A stretch of 64,000 nt of DNA from Lichtheimia corymbifera B2541 (taxonomy: Eukaryota; Mucoromycota; Mucoromycetes; Mucorales; Lichtheimiaceae). The stretch lies in the NCBI GenBank assembly GCA_000697475.1, contig JNEU01001114.1:62001-126000 (forward strand), read 5' to 3'. The translations under genes were made by a program, and so were the position numbers. The notes below the pieces were generated by a model that worked only from the letters and a program-made list of their open reading frames with translations, was not told the DNA's origin and searched no databases. Below, piece by piece: positions 49,593 to 62,900 of the stretch; positions within the stretch are counted from its first letter, which is position 1; each line of letters begins with the position of its first letter.

Positions 49593-51640
49593 ATGGCCAT
49601 CAATACCGAAAGCTCCCCACTGCTTCCCAACTCAGTCTCACATTCAGCCCAAGACAAACCCACGATTAGTGGATCACTCAAGGCACTCTTCTTTTCCTCC
49701 AAATTCAATTTGCTGCTCATCTTTGTACCGCTATCATTGGCATTCTCTTATGGTGGTGCACCAGATACCGTTGTTTTCAGTCTCAATTTCATGGCCATTA
49801 TGCCACTTGCAAAGCTCCTGGGATTTGGTATGTAACTTAGCTACCATGAAGATGTCTAACCATAACCTGAGAAGCTCATGCATTTTGGTTCCTATATCAA
49901 TTTGATAGCTACGGAAGAATTAGCCATGATGTCTGGACCCACCATTGGCGCATTATTAAATGCTACATTTGGCAATGTCGTGGAGCTGATTCTTGGCGTT
50001 ATTGCTCTCAAAGATGGTTTGATCCGTGTTGTTCAAGGTGGGTATCCTTTTGTGTTACTATTTTGTGCTGATAGCTGGTTACCGAGGACGATGGCAAAAA
50101 AAACTGACATGTGTGTTACATGATCTACTTAGCATCCGTCATGGGCTCAATTTTGTCTAATATTTTACTGGTATGGAAAAATTACACACATACACATGTC
50201 AATGCCCACTATAATGCCCAATGGCTTGCATATATCATATGGCAATGTATTCACCACATGATAATGATAGGTACTCGGCTTTTGCTTCTTGTTGGGTGGT
50301 GCCGGCCGAATTGATCAACAATTCAGTATGACAGGTTTGTTTGCAACAAGGGCGCATTGCCCCCTCCCCCCTCAATAATATCCCCCTTTGTGTACTGCAC
50401 GTGATGCTAACTTTTTTTTCACCGTCAGCTGCACAAACATCATCTTCACTTTTGGCCATCACTACCTTGTCATTGCTTGTACCTGCTGCTTTTGCTGGTA
50501 CTGCAGTTGCCTCCGCAAAGGATACTGAGATTGGTGTATTGAACTTATCCCATGGTACTGCTATTGTTTTGCTTATCGTCTATGGCTTGTCCCTCTTTTT
50601 CCAGGTACGTAAAGAATGCTATAGCCAACTTAGCATTTTGATCATCATCCTTTGTATCACAACTGATCCATGTTTTTGTTTCTCTAGCTCAAGACCCACC
50701 GTCACCAGGTAAACACCAAGCAATTGTCAACTCACCTAGTTACAATATTGACGGTGCCTTAATCGCTATTTCTTGTAGTATGATGATGGTGATGAGAGCG
50801 AGGATGATGAAGAAGAGCCCCAAACTACAATGACATTTTCGCTTCTCTCGTGAGTAGCCATTGGATCACGGGTGATCCTTTCAATATGCATATATCTAAC
50901 ACTTGCATTTAGTCTCTTGGCAATTGCTGGTCTCGTCTCGGTTCATGCAGACTTTTTGGTTGGAGCGTGAGTATCATTTACATTGTAAAGTTGATTCAAG
51001 TTGCCATGGATACTAATATCAGTTGTTATGTAGCATTGAAGGCGTAGTCGACCAGTGGGAAATCAACGAGACGTTTGTCGGTGTCATCCTCTTGCCTATT
51101 GTTGGAAAGTAAGTGTGACAATTCCTTTGAAAAATGGATTTGGGGTCGGGGGAGTGCCAGATAGCCCAATTTTGTGTATGTTTGTGGAGTAGCAGCATCA
51201 TGAGAACAGCGCAATTGATGACGACGATCATTGTTTTTTAGCGCGGCCGAGCATGTGAGCTCTGTTACATTCGCCATGAAGAACAAGATGAACCTCAGTA
51301 TCAATATCGCTATCTCTTCATCCCTTCAGATTGGCTTGTTCGTCACTCCTGTGCTTGTAATTGCAGGATGGATCTTTGATCAGCCAATGACACTCTTCTT
51401 TGAAGATTTTGAAACAGTCGTTCTCTTTGCCAGCGTCTTTGTTGTCAACTACCTGATTCAGGATGGTCGCTCTAACTGGCTTGAAGGTGTTTTGTTATTG
51501 GTAAGAAGCTATAAATTTGTGTGATGCAATAGATAGGGATGGAGACTAATGTCTGTGTCTAGGCCTCATATACCATTATCTCTCTTGCATTCTGGTTCCA
51601 TCCTGTAACATCCCTCAGCAATGGCTTGCGACTCCACTAA
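49593..51640 (+). CDS. VCX1: Vacuolar Ca2+/H+ exchanger (CAX family)
   Basis: Low-affinity, high-capacity antiporter that loads Ca2+ into the vacuole using the proton gradient. Start at 49593 ([14 protein letters not shown]). About ten exons (49593-49827, 49909-50037, 50133-50170, 50271 onward, last ending at 51640). Eleven hydrophobic spans in two halves, each with a CAX signature: [20 protein letters not shown] in the first half and [20 protein letters not shown] in the second. Between them is an acidic loop [13 protein letters not shown], usual for CAX proteins. Other conserved pieces are [20 protein letters not shown] and [18 protein letters not shown]. The C-terminal end is [16 protein letters not shown]. 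No regulatory N-terminal extension as in plant CAX. Confidence 0.93.
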
Positions 51641-52070
51641 ATACAACCACCCTGTTTTTGTTTTCTACCCAAGCATACCAATACCTTGTCTGTTCTCCCC
51701 TTTTTTACCCTTGTCATCTTTTATCATGTTCATATTCATATATCGAGTATTCATCCTAAGTGTACATTTGAATAGCAAAAGACATGTTGTTTTTCAAACA
51801 TCAAATCTACCATGTTACTTTTATTCTCTGGTTGTTTAAATGAATCATTTTACTTTATTGAAAACGTAAGGATTGGTAATATAAAAAGGGGTGTGTGTGT
51901 ATAAGTAGAGTAGCGTATCATAGCAACAGTGAGTGAATGGGTGATTTATTAGAAAACAGCCAGTAGGCGATAGAAGCCGGCAACCAAAAAAAAAGTCCGC
52001 GATGCGGGTGGTCGATTAGGCTGTTGCAACACGATACTGAGAAACTCCCTCTTCCCTTGAAACTAATCCC
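51641..52070. other. Short intergenic region
   Basis: VCX1 3' flank and the promoter of the uL23 gene. A (GT)n run at about 51891-51900; nothing else. Confidence 0.5.
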
Positions 52071-52731
52071 ATGGCGCCCAAGAGCAAGACTTGTGAGTAT
52101 TTTACAACGATACAATGAAAATGGATGCATGGATGCATTCAAAGAAGTATTGGATGAATGAAAATACTGATCAATGGATGGATGGATGAATCGATGGATT
52201 AGCTCCCAAGGACAAAGCCCTCGCTGCCAAGAAGGCCGCCCTCAAGGGTGTGCAAGGCAAATCGGTTCGCAAGGTTCGCACCTCGACTCACTTCCACTTG
52301 CCCAAGACTTTGCGTTTGGCCCGTAAGCCCAAATATGCCCGCAAGTCTGTTCCCCACTTGCCTCGCATGGATCAGTACCGTGTCATTCAGTACCCCTTGA
52401 ACACCGAGACCGCCATGAAGAAGCTCGAGGAGACCAACACCTTGACTTTCTTGGTCGACGTCAAGTCCAACAAGAACCAAATCAAGGATGCTGTCAAGCG
52501 TCTTTATGATGTCCAAGCTCTCCAAGTCAACACTCTTATCCGCCCTGATGGCAAGAAGAAGGCTTTCGTTCGCTTGACTGCCGATGCTGATGCCTTGGAT
52601 GTTGCCAACAAGGTATGCTTTAATATGGTTGGGAAGGGGGAAAGCGTATATGGCATGGAATTGGTGGGATGATATTCAATGGCAAAACATGATGCTAACG
52701 TATGGCTTTAATATAGATCGGTCTCATCTAA
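52071..52731 (+). CDS. RPL25: 60S ribosomal protein uL23 (L23a/L25)
   Basis: Large-subunit protein at the polypeptide exit tunnel, binding 25S rRNA and signal-recognition particle. Three exons: 52071-52092 (MAPKSKT only), 52203-52612, 52717-52731. Basic N-terminus ([18 protein letters not shown]), then [56 protein letters not shown], and [14 protein letters not shown] to the end NKIGLI. All are family landmarks. The first intron, right after the start, contains ATGGATGGATG-type repeats at 52175-52199, and short first exons are common in ribosomal protein genes. Confidence 0.96.
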
Positions 52732-53209
52732 AGCGTTTATCACGGTTGAAATGGGATATGGCAATAAAAGTGTCGCCTTTTTGTATTACACGTTTGTTTA
52801 TTATGTTGGCAATGTTAACGTTGGGAGAGAGCTCAGAAGAATGAGTGTTTTATTGTACGTAGTTGTGACAAGCCGATATCATCAAATAGGCCAGTTATAT
52901 ATTAGAATATGCAAATACACGGCCGTGCAGTCATCATTAAAGTAGAGCATAGTAACTTGGATACGTTTTAAAATGTGGATCTATGCCAAAGCTATGTGTC
53001 TTTATTGACTGGATACACGAGGGAGACTTTACTGATACTATTTTATCACTTAAGGCCAAGGGCCATTCATTACACAAAGCAAGGCCTTCTTCCATAAGTG
53101 CTATATAATGCTCATACTAACAGGTCAACAACCAGATAATCCAACATGAAGATTGCAGTGCAGAAAGCAAAGCTTTTTATTATTGATACAAGTGCTCTTT
53201 GCAAATAGC
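52732..53209. other. Intergenic region between two ribosomal protein genes
   Basis: Convergent interval between uL23 and eS12 3' ends, about 480 bp, AT-rich. No feature recognised. Confidence 0.5.
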
Positions 53210-53773
53210 TTAACGAGACTTGAAGTCTACAACGATAACATTGAGTATAAGTAATCCATATCATGCACATCATTTTTAATAACACTTACAGTCCAAGAGA
53301 ACGTTCATGGCCTCAGATTCCTCACCAAAGTCGGTGACGGCAACGCAGGAGCAGCCAACAACCTTGCGGGCGTTACCCTCACGGTCGATCTTGCATTGAC
53401 CAACCCATTCACCAAGCTTCTTGGGATCGGAAACCTTGATCAAGTTGATGTTGTGCTCAGCGCAGAGAGCTTCGACGAGCTTAACGTATTCACCCTCAGT
53501 GCAGGACTCGTTCAAGACAGCCAAATGGGCCTGGCGTCTGCAAAGAAAAAAAAAGTCAGCATGCGACTATCCCACCCATCAAGGATCATATGCCATTGCT
53601 TACCTGTCAAGAGCCTTGACGGCTTGCTTCAAACCACGGGCAAGACCATCGTGAACAAGGGCACGGCGCAAGACTTCCTGAAGAGCATCCTCAACGGACA
53701 TTTGGCCCTGGGTAGCCTCAGCGGCAACTTCAACCTCTTGGGTTTCCATGACGATATCTTCCTCGGCAGACAT
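53210..53773 (-). CDS. RPS12: 40S ribosomal protein eS12
   Basis: Small-subunit protein of the 40S beak. Start at 53773 ([16 protein letters not shown]), acidic N-terminus, then [104 protein letters not shown] and the last exon giving YFKSR with stop at 53210-53212. Introns near 53603-53538 and 53291-53225. It belongs to the L7Ae fold group. Length about 145, usual. Confidence 0.96.
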
Positions 53774-54097
53774 GCTATAAATGTATATATATGATTAATA
53801 CATCAATCCATCCACTCATCTATCCATCCATCCATCTATGTATTCATCCATTGATTGTATGTATGTGTGTGTATATGGATTTACTATAGACGTTGTGTGT
53901 TACATACATTATTCTTTCTTGCAAAAAAGAGGACGCTTCAGGATGTTGTTCCCCTAGTAATTTATTGACCTCCCACTCTGCGTACCTCTCTTTGATTTAA
54001 GCTGCCGCTCGACCCATTCTCCGAAGACCTCCATTGGATCCCACTATTCCCATCCTTTCCCACTTGCAATGAATAGAATATGTATATATAAAATGTA
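53774..54097. other. Short intergenic region with CATC repeats
   Basis: eS12 promoter and 3' flank of the ERCC1/Rad10 gene. A degenerate (CATC)n tract lies at 53803-53850 and (GT)n near 53863-53870. Confidence 0.5.
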
Positions 54098-54840
54098 TTA
54101 TTTCTTCTTTTTTGGATTGACAATAAAAGGCTGTGATAATGCTTGTTGTAACCGTTTGACCTTTTGTTCTCCAAACCCAGGGCACATGGCGAGTTGGTCT
54201 GTGCTTGCGCTTGCGATCCCGTGCAACGAGCCAAAAGATGATAGTAAAGTAAGCACATCCGTCTTGTTCACGCTGCGTACATGCGTCAGAGCATCCGTCA
54301 TTTGTGCATAAAAGTCATCAACAGGGCGTTCTCGAATCAGATCCGGTGACTTGTTCTCAAAGGCTTTGTATGTCTCAAGATATCTTGCTGCCTCTTCTTT
54401 GGACCATGCCAATACCATCGTGTAATTGTTCAGAATAGCTGATCGATTAAGTTCCCGCAAGACATCATGATAATTGTCGATATCCACCAACACGAGCAAG
54501 ATCCGCAGCACATACATCCTCGCCATACTGGACATTCGATCGTAAATGTATCCTGGGTTGAGTCGATGATATCTCAAGCTGTATGATGGATACGTTACTA
54601 TGCAACACCTTTTCATCGTACCCATGTGTATTCTCACCTAAGGTATAAGACACCTGACGTCTGACCCACCGCGAAATCGCATCGAATGACATCACTAGGC
54701 TCCCATGGCACATTGTGTACGAGTCGTAAAACAGGATTCTCTTTTTGCCGTGCGTAATTGACTAGGATCGCATTTCCTCCTGAGCGTCGTGGTTGCTGTT
54801 GCTTTTGTTGTTGTGATGGTGATGGTCCTGTACTCGACAT
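54098..54840 (-). CDS. RAD10: DNA excision repair protein ERCC1/Rad10
   Basis: Non-catalytic subunit of the XPF-ERCC1 5'-flap endonuclease in nucleotide excision repair and crosslink repair. Two exons joined GVLYL-SLRYH across an intron at about 54642-54581. Start at 54840 (MSSTGPSPSQQQK). Central domain: GGNAILVNYARQKENPVLR, VPWEPSDVIRCDFAVGQTSG, SLRYHRLNPGYI, VLRILLVLVDIDNYHDVLRE and MVLAWSKEEAARYLETYKA. The C-terminal helix-hairpin-helix is VNKTDVLTLLSSFGSLHGIA and LAMCPGFGEQKVKRL, then KKKK. Overall about 225 residues, complete for a fungal Rad10. Confidence 0.95.
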
Positions 54841-55211
54841 TTATGCACGGCGTTGTTTTTCACGAACAAAGAAAAGAGGTGGACGAATGCATTTCCGTTT
54901 CAAGATAACCTTTATGCATCCGCAGCAATAAATACATCAATTCTGTCTGAATGAAATCGTTAAATAGCCTCCATCCACCTTGCTATAAGATGACATCGAT
55001 CACAAGACAGGGTTGATATTGTCTTTTGAACAGCCCACATGCTTCACATCAAGTGAGATACAAACAAATGCAATGTTGGGGACGCGTTTCAGCAATGTTG
55101 GGATACAATCATACAATTTAGGTACCAATAAAACGCATATGTATTCAATCAAGAAAAAATAATGGGGGTGGATAAAAAGGGAGATCTAAGATTACAGCGG
55201 TTTATAAAATC
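54841..55211. other. Short intergenic region
   Basis: ERCC1 promoter and antizyme 3' flank. Nothing recognised. Confidence 0.5.
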
Positions 55212-56006
55212 TCAAAGCTCGTAACCAACAAGAATGTACCCAGCCTCTTGGCCATAGACGGAAGGATCAATCATCTGGAAACCAAGATACATGAATGCAC
55301 GAAGCATAGCATTGTGATCTAACGAGGATATTAGTATTTCACACAAACCGGGAGGATAAAAGGACACGATCCAACATCTATGTACATGTGATATACAACA
55401 AATGTGTGAATTGTTATATGACTTACTGTTAGTACAATGTCTTCGATCGATAGCAATCACCAAGTATTCGCAACCTGTTTTTTCTTCGGCTAATTCAATC
55501 AAGTGCGTGACACTATAGCAAGTTGTGTGTGTGAGAATCCAATGCAAACATACAAGAGGGGGTCAGCACACGTACCAAGATTGAAACTCGCCATCATTCC
55601 ACTGTTCCTTGACAGGGCTGGTGAGAAAAACGGTGTTTTCATGGATGAATGCCTCACATTGCACTGGCCTGCAAGACTCGTGCACGTTAATCAGCATCAG
55701 CTCATCTACATTGCGGCTGAGACGACCAAAGACCCTGGTGACAAAATCATTTGCTGTGTCTGATGGAAAAAATTAGACTATCGGCGAACCACTTTTACAT
55801 GCACACAACTTACTGGAATCACGTTTGGTAAAATGGATAATGTCCTTGTGATCTTGTTGTCTACAATACTCATGGGCAAGTTGGATGGTGCTGTCGCTGT
55901 TGGCAGTGGTACTGGTATCGGAGGCTGTGGTTGACGAGGGCTGCTGTTGTTGCAGTACTTGCATTGGAATAGCAAGCTCTTTCTTGGCTGAGCTTGCAAT
56001 GATCAT
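55212..56006 (-). CDS. OAZ: Ornithine decarboxylase antizyme
   Basis: Binds ornithine decarboxylase and sends it to the proteasome, and limits polyamine uptake; made through polyamine-stimulated +1 frameshifting in characterised eukaryotes. Exons: 56006-55814, 55759-55576, 55512-55427, 55318-55212, 570 nt in total (189 residues), all GT-AG. The C-terminal antizyme domain is clear: EAFIHENTVFLTSP, VTHLIELAEEKTGCEYLVIA, IDRRH, and AMLRAFMYLGFQMIDPSVY then GYILVGYEL. The N-terminal 64 codons are low complexity (MQVLQQQQPSSTTASD). The first ATG of the locus, at 56006, is already in the antizyme-domain frame, and the shifted frame has a TGC-CCA-TGA at 55878-55870 that resembles known shift sites. 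A real 5' ORF1 exon might lie further upstream. Confidence 0.85.
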
Positions 56007-56998
56007 GTCGAGATGGATATCGTCGTTGGATTACTACTACTTATACTACTTATACTAAAAGCGAAATTTCCTTCCTTGGTGGCCTTGGAGAAGATGGTGC
56101 TGGAAGCGTAAAGGAAAATCACGGTGTTCTTGTCCAGTGCTAACTCTTTTCTGTGTGGGCGTTTCACTATTATCAATGATAGGAATGTGAGCTTCTTGCT
56201 GATAGTGGTGGTGGTGACAAATCGTAATATACCTTATGGAACGCCCAAAAACTAATAACCGAAGGTGAAAAAAGAAGTTCCAGAGATGAAGAGTTCAAAA
56301 GAGATGACACAACGAAATGTGTTGATTGCGTAGAGATGAGTTGTTTTAGTTAACCGGCACAGAGATGGAGAGATAGTGTTGCGGTTGACAAGAGTATGTC
56401 TTGCGTGTGTGTGTTCGTGAGAGTGAAAAAGAAGAGAAAGAACAAAGCTGATAAACCAATGAGAATTTTTCAATCATCCAATTATGATGGTGGCCCTCTC
56501 CCACGCGGGGGGAAATTGAAAGTTGTTCAATGTGCATCATCCAATGTTATTGGTGGTCTTTTTGATAAGAATGAATATGCTCGTTATGCTACATCTCTTT
56601 CCCCCATTCACCAGAGGCAATACACCTTTTCACACAATTTAACAAAGGGCGGATGGCATTTGTGTGTGCGTGTGTATCCTTAGACCAAACATTCTATAAA
56701 ATCATCTCAGATCCAACATGTATATGTAACAATCGCTACATCCGTTTTGGCGGACACATGGCCTTACTATTTTCTGTTCCACGAGGACACAAACTGTCAT
56801 GCTTCCTTGTCATAATCACGAGACTCATTACAGGCTTATTTGCAATAATATCCTTTTCTCAAACATCCTATTTGTACAAACATACATGCACTAAACTAGG
56901 TTTGTCTTTGTTGTATACAGAATGATGTATTGTGTTTATATGTATGTAATACACGTGGGAGGGTGAGGGTGGGGGTATCAACCTTGGAGCGAAATAGG
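56007..56998. other. Intergenic region
   Basis: Antizyme promoter and the 3' flank of the Rim15-like gene. Contains a repeated taatactacttatacta motif at 56033-56056 and GGTGGTGGTGAC near 56207-56219. A minus frame from 56540 could be a 5' exon of the antizyme but is not supported. Confidence 0.45.
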
Positions 56999-59900
56999 TT
57001 ATTCTGGTAGGATAGCTTTTGTAGATGACAACGAAGAACTTGATGAGTAATGCGCAAACAGGGGTGGTCGTGGCGGAGGTTGTTCCACACAAGAACCGCA
57101 GAATTGTTGAAGCCGCTCATAGATAACAGTTTTGGTCACTGGCTTGCTCAATATATCATCAAATGCTCCTGCCAATTGCACCGTTCTTTCATAGGCGGTA
57201 ACTGCAATGATGGGGGTATCTCGATTACTATTGTTGGTCGATTTAATCATGCGTGCGGCTGCTTCACCATCAACTAGAACAGAAAAGGTTAGGTGATATG
57301 CGTGTAACATGTTTCATTTCTTGTACTTACTGATTGGCATACGGATATCCATGAAAATAATATCAAAACGTACATCTCCCATGGCAATGCGAATCGCTTG
57401 AGCTCCATTACGTGCAATCACACAACGTGAATTCAGCGTATGTAAAATGGTTTCCAATATCTTGCAGCTGATCGGATTATCATCCACCACTAAACAATTG
57501 AGCTGCTTGAGTTTGGGTGTGCCACCACTCGACGATTCGGAGGATACAGGTGGTGAGGGTCGATCCATAATACGCTCACCAGGTGAAGAGGCAGATCGTG
57601 ATCGTTGCTCTTGCGACTTTAACTTTTCCATCACAGGTTGTTGCGCTTGCATAACATCCATAGACATCCTTGTCTTGACCCCTCGTGTCGATGATGATGA
57701 TGAAGGTACTAGTGCTGGTGGTGTAAATGATCCCTGAGCATCAATAGCTGTGCTTGATTTGCGTCGTGGAATCGACTTTTGTGGAGAAGACTTGTTGCTT
57801 GTGTCACCAGTAGCACCGCTTTCATGCCGGATCTTCCGGATGGCATCCTCATTGGCCTTTTCAAGCACAGGTAGATTCTTGTAGACAAAGGTACCAAATT
57901 CATCAGCTACAGCATCTTGTTCCTGGGCCAATGATACCGCACTCAAGTGGATGTTTTGTCGTTGCTGATTTCCCTCTTGCAATTGTGTCACATTTTCAGG
58001 ATTCTGCTCTTGAATAATAGCATTGGCTCTTTCCACTTGATCCTTTTCATCCTTGGCCAATTGCGGAGGAGCATTTGAAACGGTATTATCCTCTGGCATG
58101 GTTGCTCCGCGTTGATCAAAATACATTGTATCCTCCATATCATCCGTTTTCGGTACAAACGCTGGCGACTCAGTAACCAAAGTATCCCAATTGATGCTCT
58201 TGAAGAATGGGTGGTTCTTGACTTCCTCGGCACCATTAGCACCCAATCGCTTTTCAGGATCCAGGGTCATAAGTCGTTCCATAAAATCGCGTGCTTCAGG
58301 GGACACCGTAATGACATCTTCATGCCAATCGATGCGTCTTGATAAAATGTTTTCAAACACCTTGTCGGGCGTCTCGGCATTGAAAGGTGGAATACCATAC
58401 AAGAACTCATAGCAAATAACACCAAGAGCCCACCAGTCCACCATCGAATCTTGACTTGTACCAAGGATACTTTCAGGGGCAAGGTAATCAGGTGTGCCAA
58501 CAGCCTTCTTTATGGTATCATTGCGTTCAGCTTGCATATAGCCAGGCGCACCAAATGGCATTTCTGGTGGCTCAGTATTGCTACGAGATGGTGTACTTGA
58601 TTCTGATATTCCTCCCATTCTTCCTGGTGGTGGTGTTTGTCGTTCAACGGGTGATGGCGTTTGATCATCATCAAATAACAAGCTGAAGTACGAGTGCCGG
58701 TATATGCCATTGGTGTTGGTTGGTGTTGTTGGGCCATCATCTTGTGATCCTGAAGGTGACGGAGCTGGGGAAGTAGGCTGTGGTGCCATTTCTTTTCCAA
58801 AACCTGCATTGGCTGTGGTGAGCTCGTCTCGTACTCGGCGGTTCAAAAAGCCAATGCGTGAAAGTCCAAAGTCAGTAAGCTTCAAGTGACCATTCTGATC
58901 AATGAGGAGGTTATCTGGCTTCAAATCACTATCATTGTGTGTACATGTTAGTATTGTGTTCCTGAAAATGAAAAATAGAGGCACTTACCGATGAATGACA
59001 TTCTTGTCATGTAAAAATTGTAATCCTAATGTCACTTCTGCCAAATAATTGCGAGCCCAATCCTCTGGAAGACTTCCCAAGACTTTGACTAAGGCCGAAC
59101 AATCGCCACCATTCAGATACTCAAGCACCAGATAGAGATAATCTTTGGATTGGAAGGTGTAATAGAGCTTGGTGACAAAGGGACTATCCGTTTGCGTCAT
59201 CAAAATCATGCGTTCAGCCTTGACATTCATGACTTGGTTCTTTGCAATCATATCAGACTTTTTCAAGAACTTGATCGCATAATAGTCACCGGTTGATCTC
59301 TTTTTTGCCAGGAACACCGAACCAAAGGCACCTTTACTGATGGGCTTAATGATATCAAAGTCTTTGATGCTGGGTGGAGTAGGTCGTGGAGGAATAAATG
59401 CTTGTAATGGTGAAAGAGGTGATTTGCCAGTACTGAGATCCTTTGATTTTTGTGGTCGTAATCCAGGTGATGCTACTGGTGTCTCAATCATTTCAGCTTC
59501 GAGAATAGATGGATCGGAAGGACGTGTTGATTTAGGTGGTGGCGTTGGAGCTGGCGTAGTGGATGATGTTGAAGACTTTCGAGCCTGCTTTCGTCGATGT
59601 CGGCGTGCAAGTCGATCCACTCCTTTAGATTTCCATAATCTCAACTTGCTCAATAGTCCTCTTTTTTGCGGTATTCTTTTGTCGACATTGGTATCCTGAG
59701 TTTGATGTGTAGTCGCTGCGTCATCGTTGCCTGATGGCACAAATTCAGACCAGCCAGCTTCTTGTTGCATCGTCTTTTGGAAATCAGTTCGAGCACGTTC
59801 ATTGTATTCCAAATGATCTCGCATACGATTCACCACATCCACCTTCTTCCTTGTCAATCGCTCCACTTCACGAATCAAAGAAAGAGTATTGCCGCCTTCA

Positions 59901-62900
59901 GCTGCAGGGGGTCTCCAATAAAGGATCTGCACCATTTTGCTTTTAGATCGAGGAGACTGTAAAGAGTGTGGCTTTCCTTGGTCATTGTCTTCATCCTCAT
60001 TCACTGTCTCGTCATCATCACTCCTTCCTGGCATGGTTATTCCCAAAGCAACATCCAAAATGGAAAGCAGGTCGGTATAAATGTCCAATTCGGCTGTCTT
60101 CTCTTCAAGAGGTGTAGGTCCTTGTTCAATGGGAAGTGAATCAGCTCCATAAATCGAATCTTGATCTGAAGTCTCTTGTTTGATGGATCCAGTGTCACTT
60201 TCAGGCGTCTTTCCTTCCAACAAGTTGGCGATATCATTCTTTGTATTCTCAGAAACCTCCAACACGTGGAATCGCAGATCACGCAAATTGTCGTTGCATA
60301 TATTGACTTCCATTTCGGTGCGGTGAATCTCGATACACAACTCCGAATGCTGTTCAAAGAATGCTGCCACCACCCACCTTTCGCATACGTGACACAAGAC
60401 TGGAGGAAGTGACATGAGCGCTTCACGAGAAATGGTTCCTTGTTGATCCTCTTCCTCATTGTTCTCCTCTTGTATTTCCATTGCTGTCTCATCGGTAGTA
60501 GGTGGCTCCAAATTAGGTTCTGACATGGATCGATTGCGCATAATGGCCTGGGTACCGTTCTCATCATCAACAACCGGTTGCTGATCATATTTGGATGATA
60601 AAGTAGACGTGGAGGGTTGCATGCGTTCAATCAGGGACCAACGACGTGAGCTTACAGGTTTGATGACCCACATGGTATGGCTTGGTTCACCCGTGACACG
60701 ATTATACATCAGCATACCCTTGCCTTCCATTTCTGTAACATCGTCATCTGAGGTCATCATGTTGAATCGTACTTCCACCGTACGTGAATCATCGGCAAGC
60801 AATTCTTCGGTAGCTTCGGTGAATACACGCTGATCTTCTTGTGCCAGAAATTTAGAAACATTCGATCCCATCACAGATTGAGCATCTTTGGTTCTATTGA
60901 AATAAAAAATATACATGTTAATGAATCGTCTCTTTTGACAGCTTTATCCTATCCATTACTTACCCAATGACATCCAACCACACAGGACTGACATATTGCA
61001 CAGCTGCAGTGCCCAAGCTCAACTCCATGATAATTGTACTATTCGGACCTTCTGCTTCTTGTAAATCGGCATTATCATCCATGATCTCCATACGCTCTCC
61101 ATCATCGCCCGAAGATATAGAAGTCGTTTCATCTCCACTAGCAAGCAATCGAGAAGGAATTGCTGATCCCACTTCACTGCTACCGTTGGTCGGGAATCGT
61201 TGACGCTCATAGCCTGTGGATGAATCCCCTTCGGTCATCGATTCCAAATCGGTTGCTGTTCCGGTATCAACATCACTTGCTGGTCGTATAGCAGGTGATT
61301 GTTGACCTGCCGCCCAAAATGCACGCTCGGCTTCCCACCAATCAAGCACACGATTCAATGCAGCAACGCTCAATAGCAACTTGACATACCATTCACGACA
61401 AGGCCATTCAGGATGCTGATCCCATGCTGTGCCAATCATTTGGATCTTGGAAACAAGCTCGGCACATGAACCACTGTATTCAAGAAAAACATCCAATGGG
61501 GTATCCATGACACTTTGTGCAAGCGCAATGAGATCTTGAAGCGTTAAAATGAAAGGAGTTGGCAGGTATGAATCCTCACTGATAAGAGTGACCATGTTGT
61601 TGACTTGAGAAGAAGCATCTTCAGTATAGTGTCCATCATCGACTGGAGGTGGCGGGTGATCGTCGGTCTCTTCTTGTTCCTGGATATCCTGCAATGCTGT
61701 GGGCAACGTCCGTGATCTCCTTTGTTGTGCTGTATTCGTGGTCTGATTGTAATGCATATCCATTGGGGTAGCTGTAGTAGGCGTGGTGGCACCAGCATCA
61801 TTGACAACAGTCCCATATTCGGTATCCGTATCGCTCACATTTTCTTCACCACTGCTCATCTCTTGAACGCCTCGTTCGAGAATCTCATCCATGTCCTCGA
61901 CATATTGCAGACCACGCTCCACGTATTCGTTCAAATCATCAATGATACTGCGCATTGTCAAGTCACATTCATCTTTGGCATTCTGTAGACGAGATCGAAT
62001 TGTGTTTTGTACACGTAGCGACGAGTGCCGGTCATCGCTTTCACTGTTAATGCCAAATATTTTTCCAAGTCGTCCAAATAAACCGGATCGTTGACCCAAA
62101 GGATTATTGAATCGATAACCAGCAACATGTGATGTCGTATGTGAAGCTGTTTTCCTTGGTGAAATGCGAGGTGTTGTGGCAGACTTGACATCCGGATAAT
62201 CAGCAGCGACCGGCGATTCCATACCCTGATCACGTGATGTTGATGTGGAGGATGGTGGTGGTGGTTGTGCTGTTGTTTGTTGTGTTGCTGCCACTTTGTG
62301 TGCTTCGGCACTCAAATCATTTTCGGTGGGTGAAGTGAGACATCGTCGTAGTTTAGGTTTCTCAAACATGGTCGATGATTCAGTAGAATGCTCCTTTTCC
62401 AAAGATAAACTCGATCGACGATGATGGTCCATTTTTGAAAATCCCCAATGCATATCACTATGTCGACGGACATGAGGAACATGATGAGATGTGGTGTATC
62501 CTTCTGCAGAAGACTTTACAATATGCCACCATTCTGCCAGCCTTTGAGTCACAGATCGATGATGATGGTGGTGGTGTTGCGGTGTCTCCTTTTCTGGTTG
62601 TGAGCCTGTGGATCGTCGTCTTTCCATCTCAGCATCTTTGATCACGCGATATTCTTCAAGCCAATCCACCCATGGAATATCATTCACAATCCTCAACTTT
62701 TCGTTTTCATGCAAAGCTTCTCCATCAGCATCTTGATCGATTTCTTCACTGGTCACCAAGATCTTTGGCATGTGAGGACGATCCTGTTCTTTGACTCTTG
62801 ATAATTGAGCCATAGGACGTGGCGATGATCGTAAATGATGATGATCACTTTCTTTGGACCGGAATGAGCACCATCGTTTCAACTTGGCCGTGCGTGACAA

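Noticed and set aside
50038..50132. Possible U12 intron in VCX1 (gtatcctttt at 50042)
   Set aside because: Splicing there breaks the conserved VVQASVMGS junction; the GTGGGT donor four bases earlier keeps it, and no TCCTTAAC branch is present.
57314..58984. Kinase and receiver domain as two fused genes by mis-assembly
   Set aside because: Kinase plus receiver is the normal Rim15 architecture and the frame is continuous.
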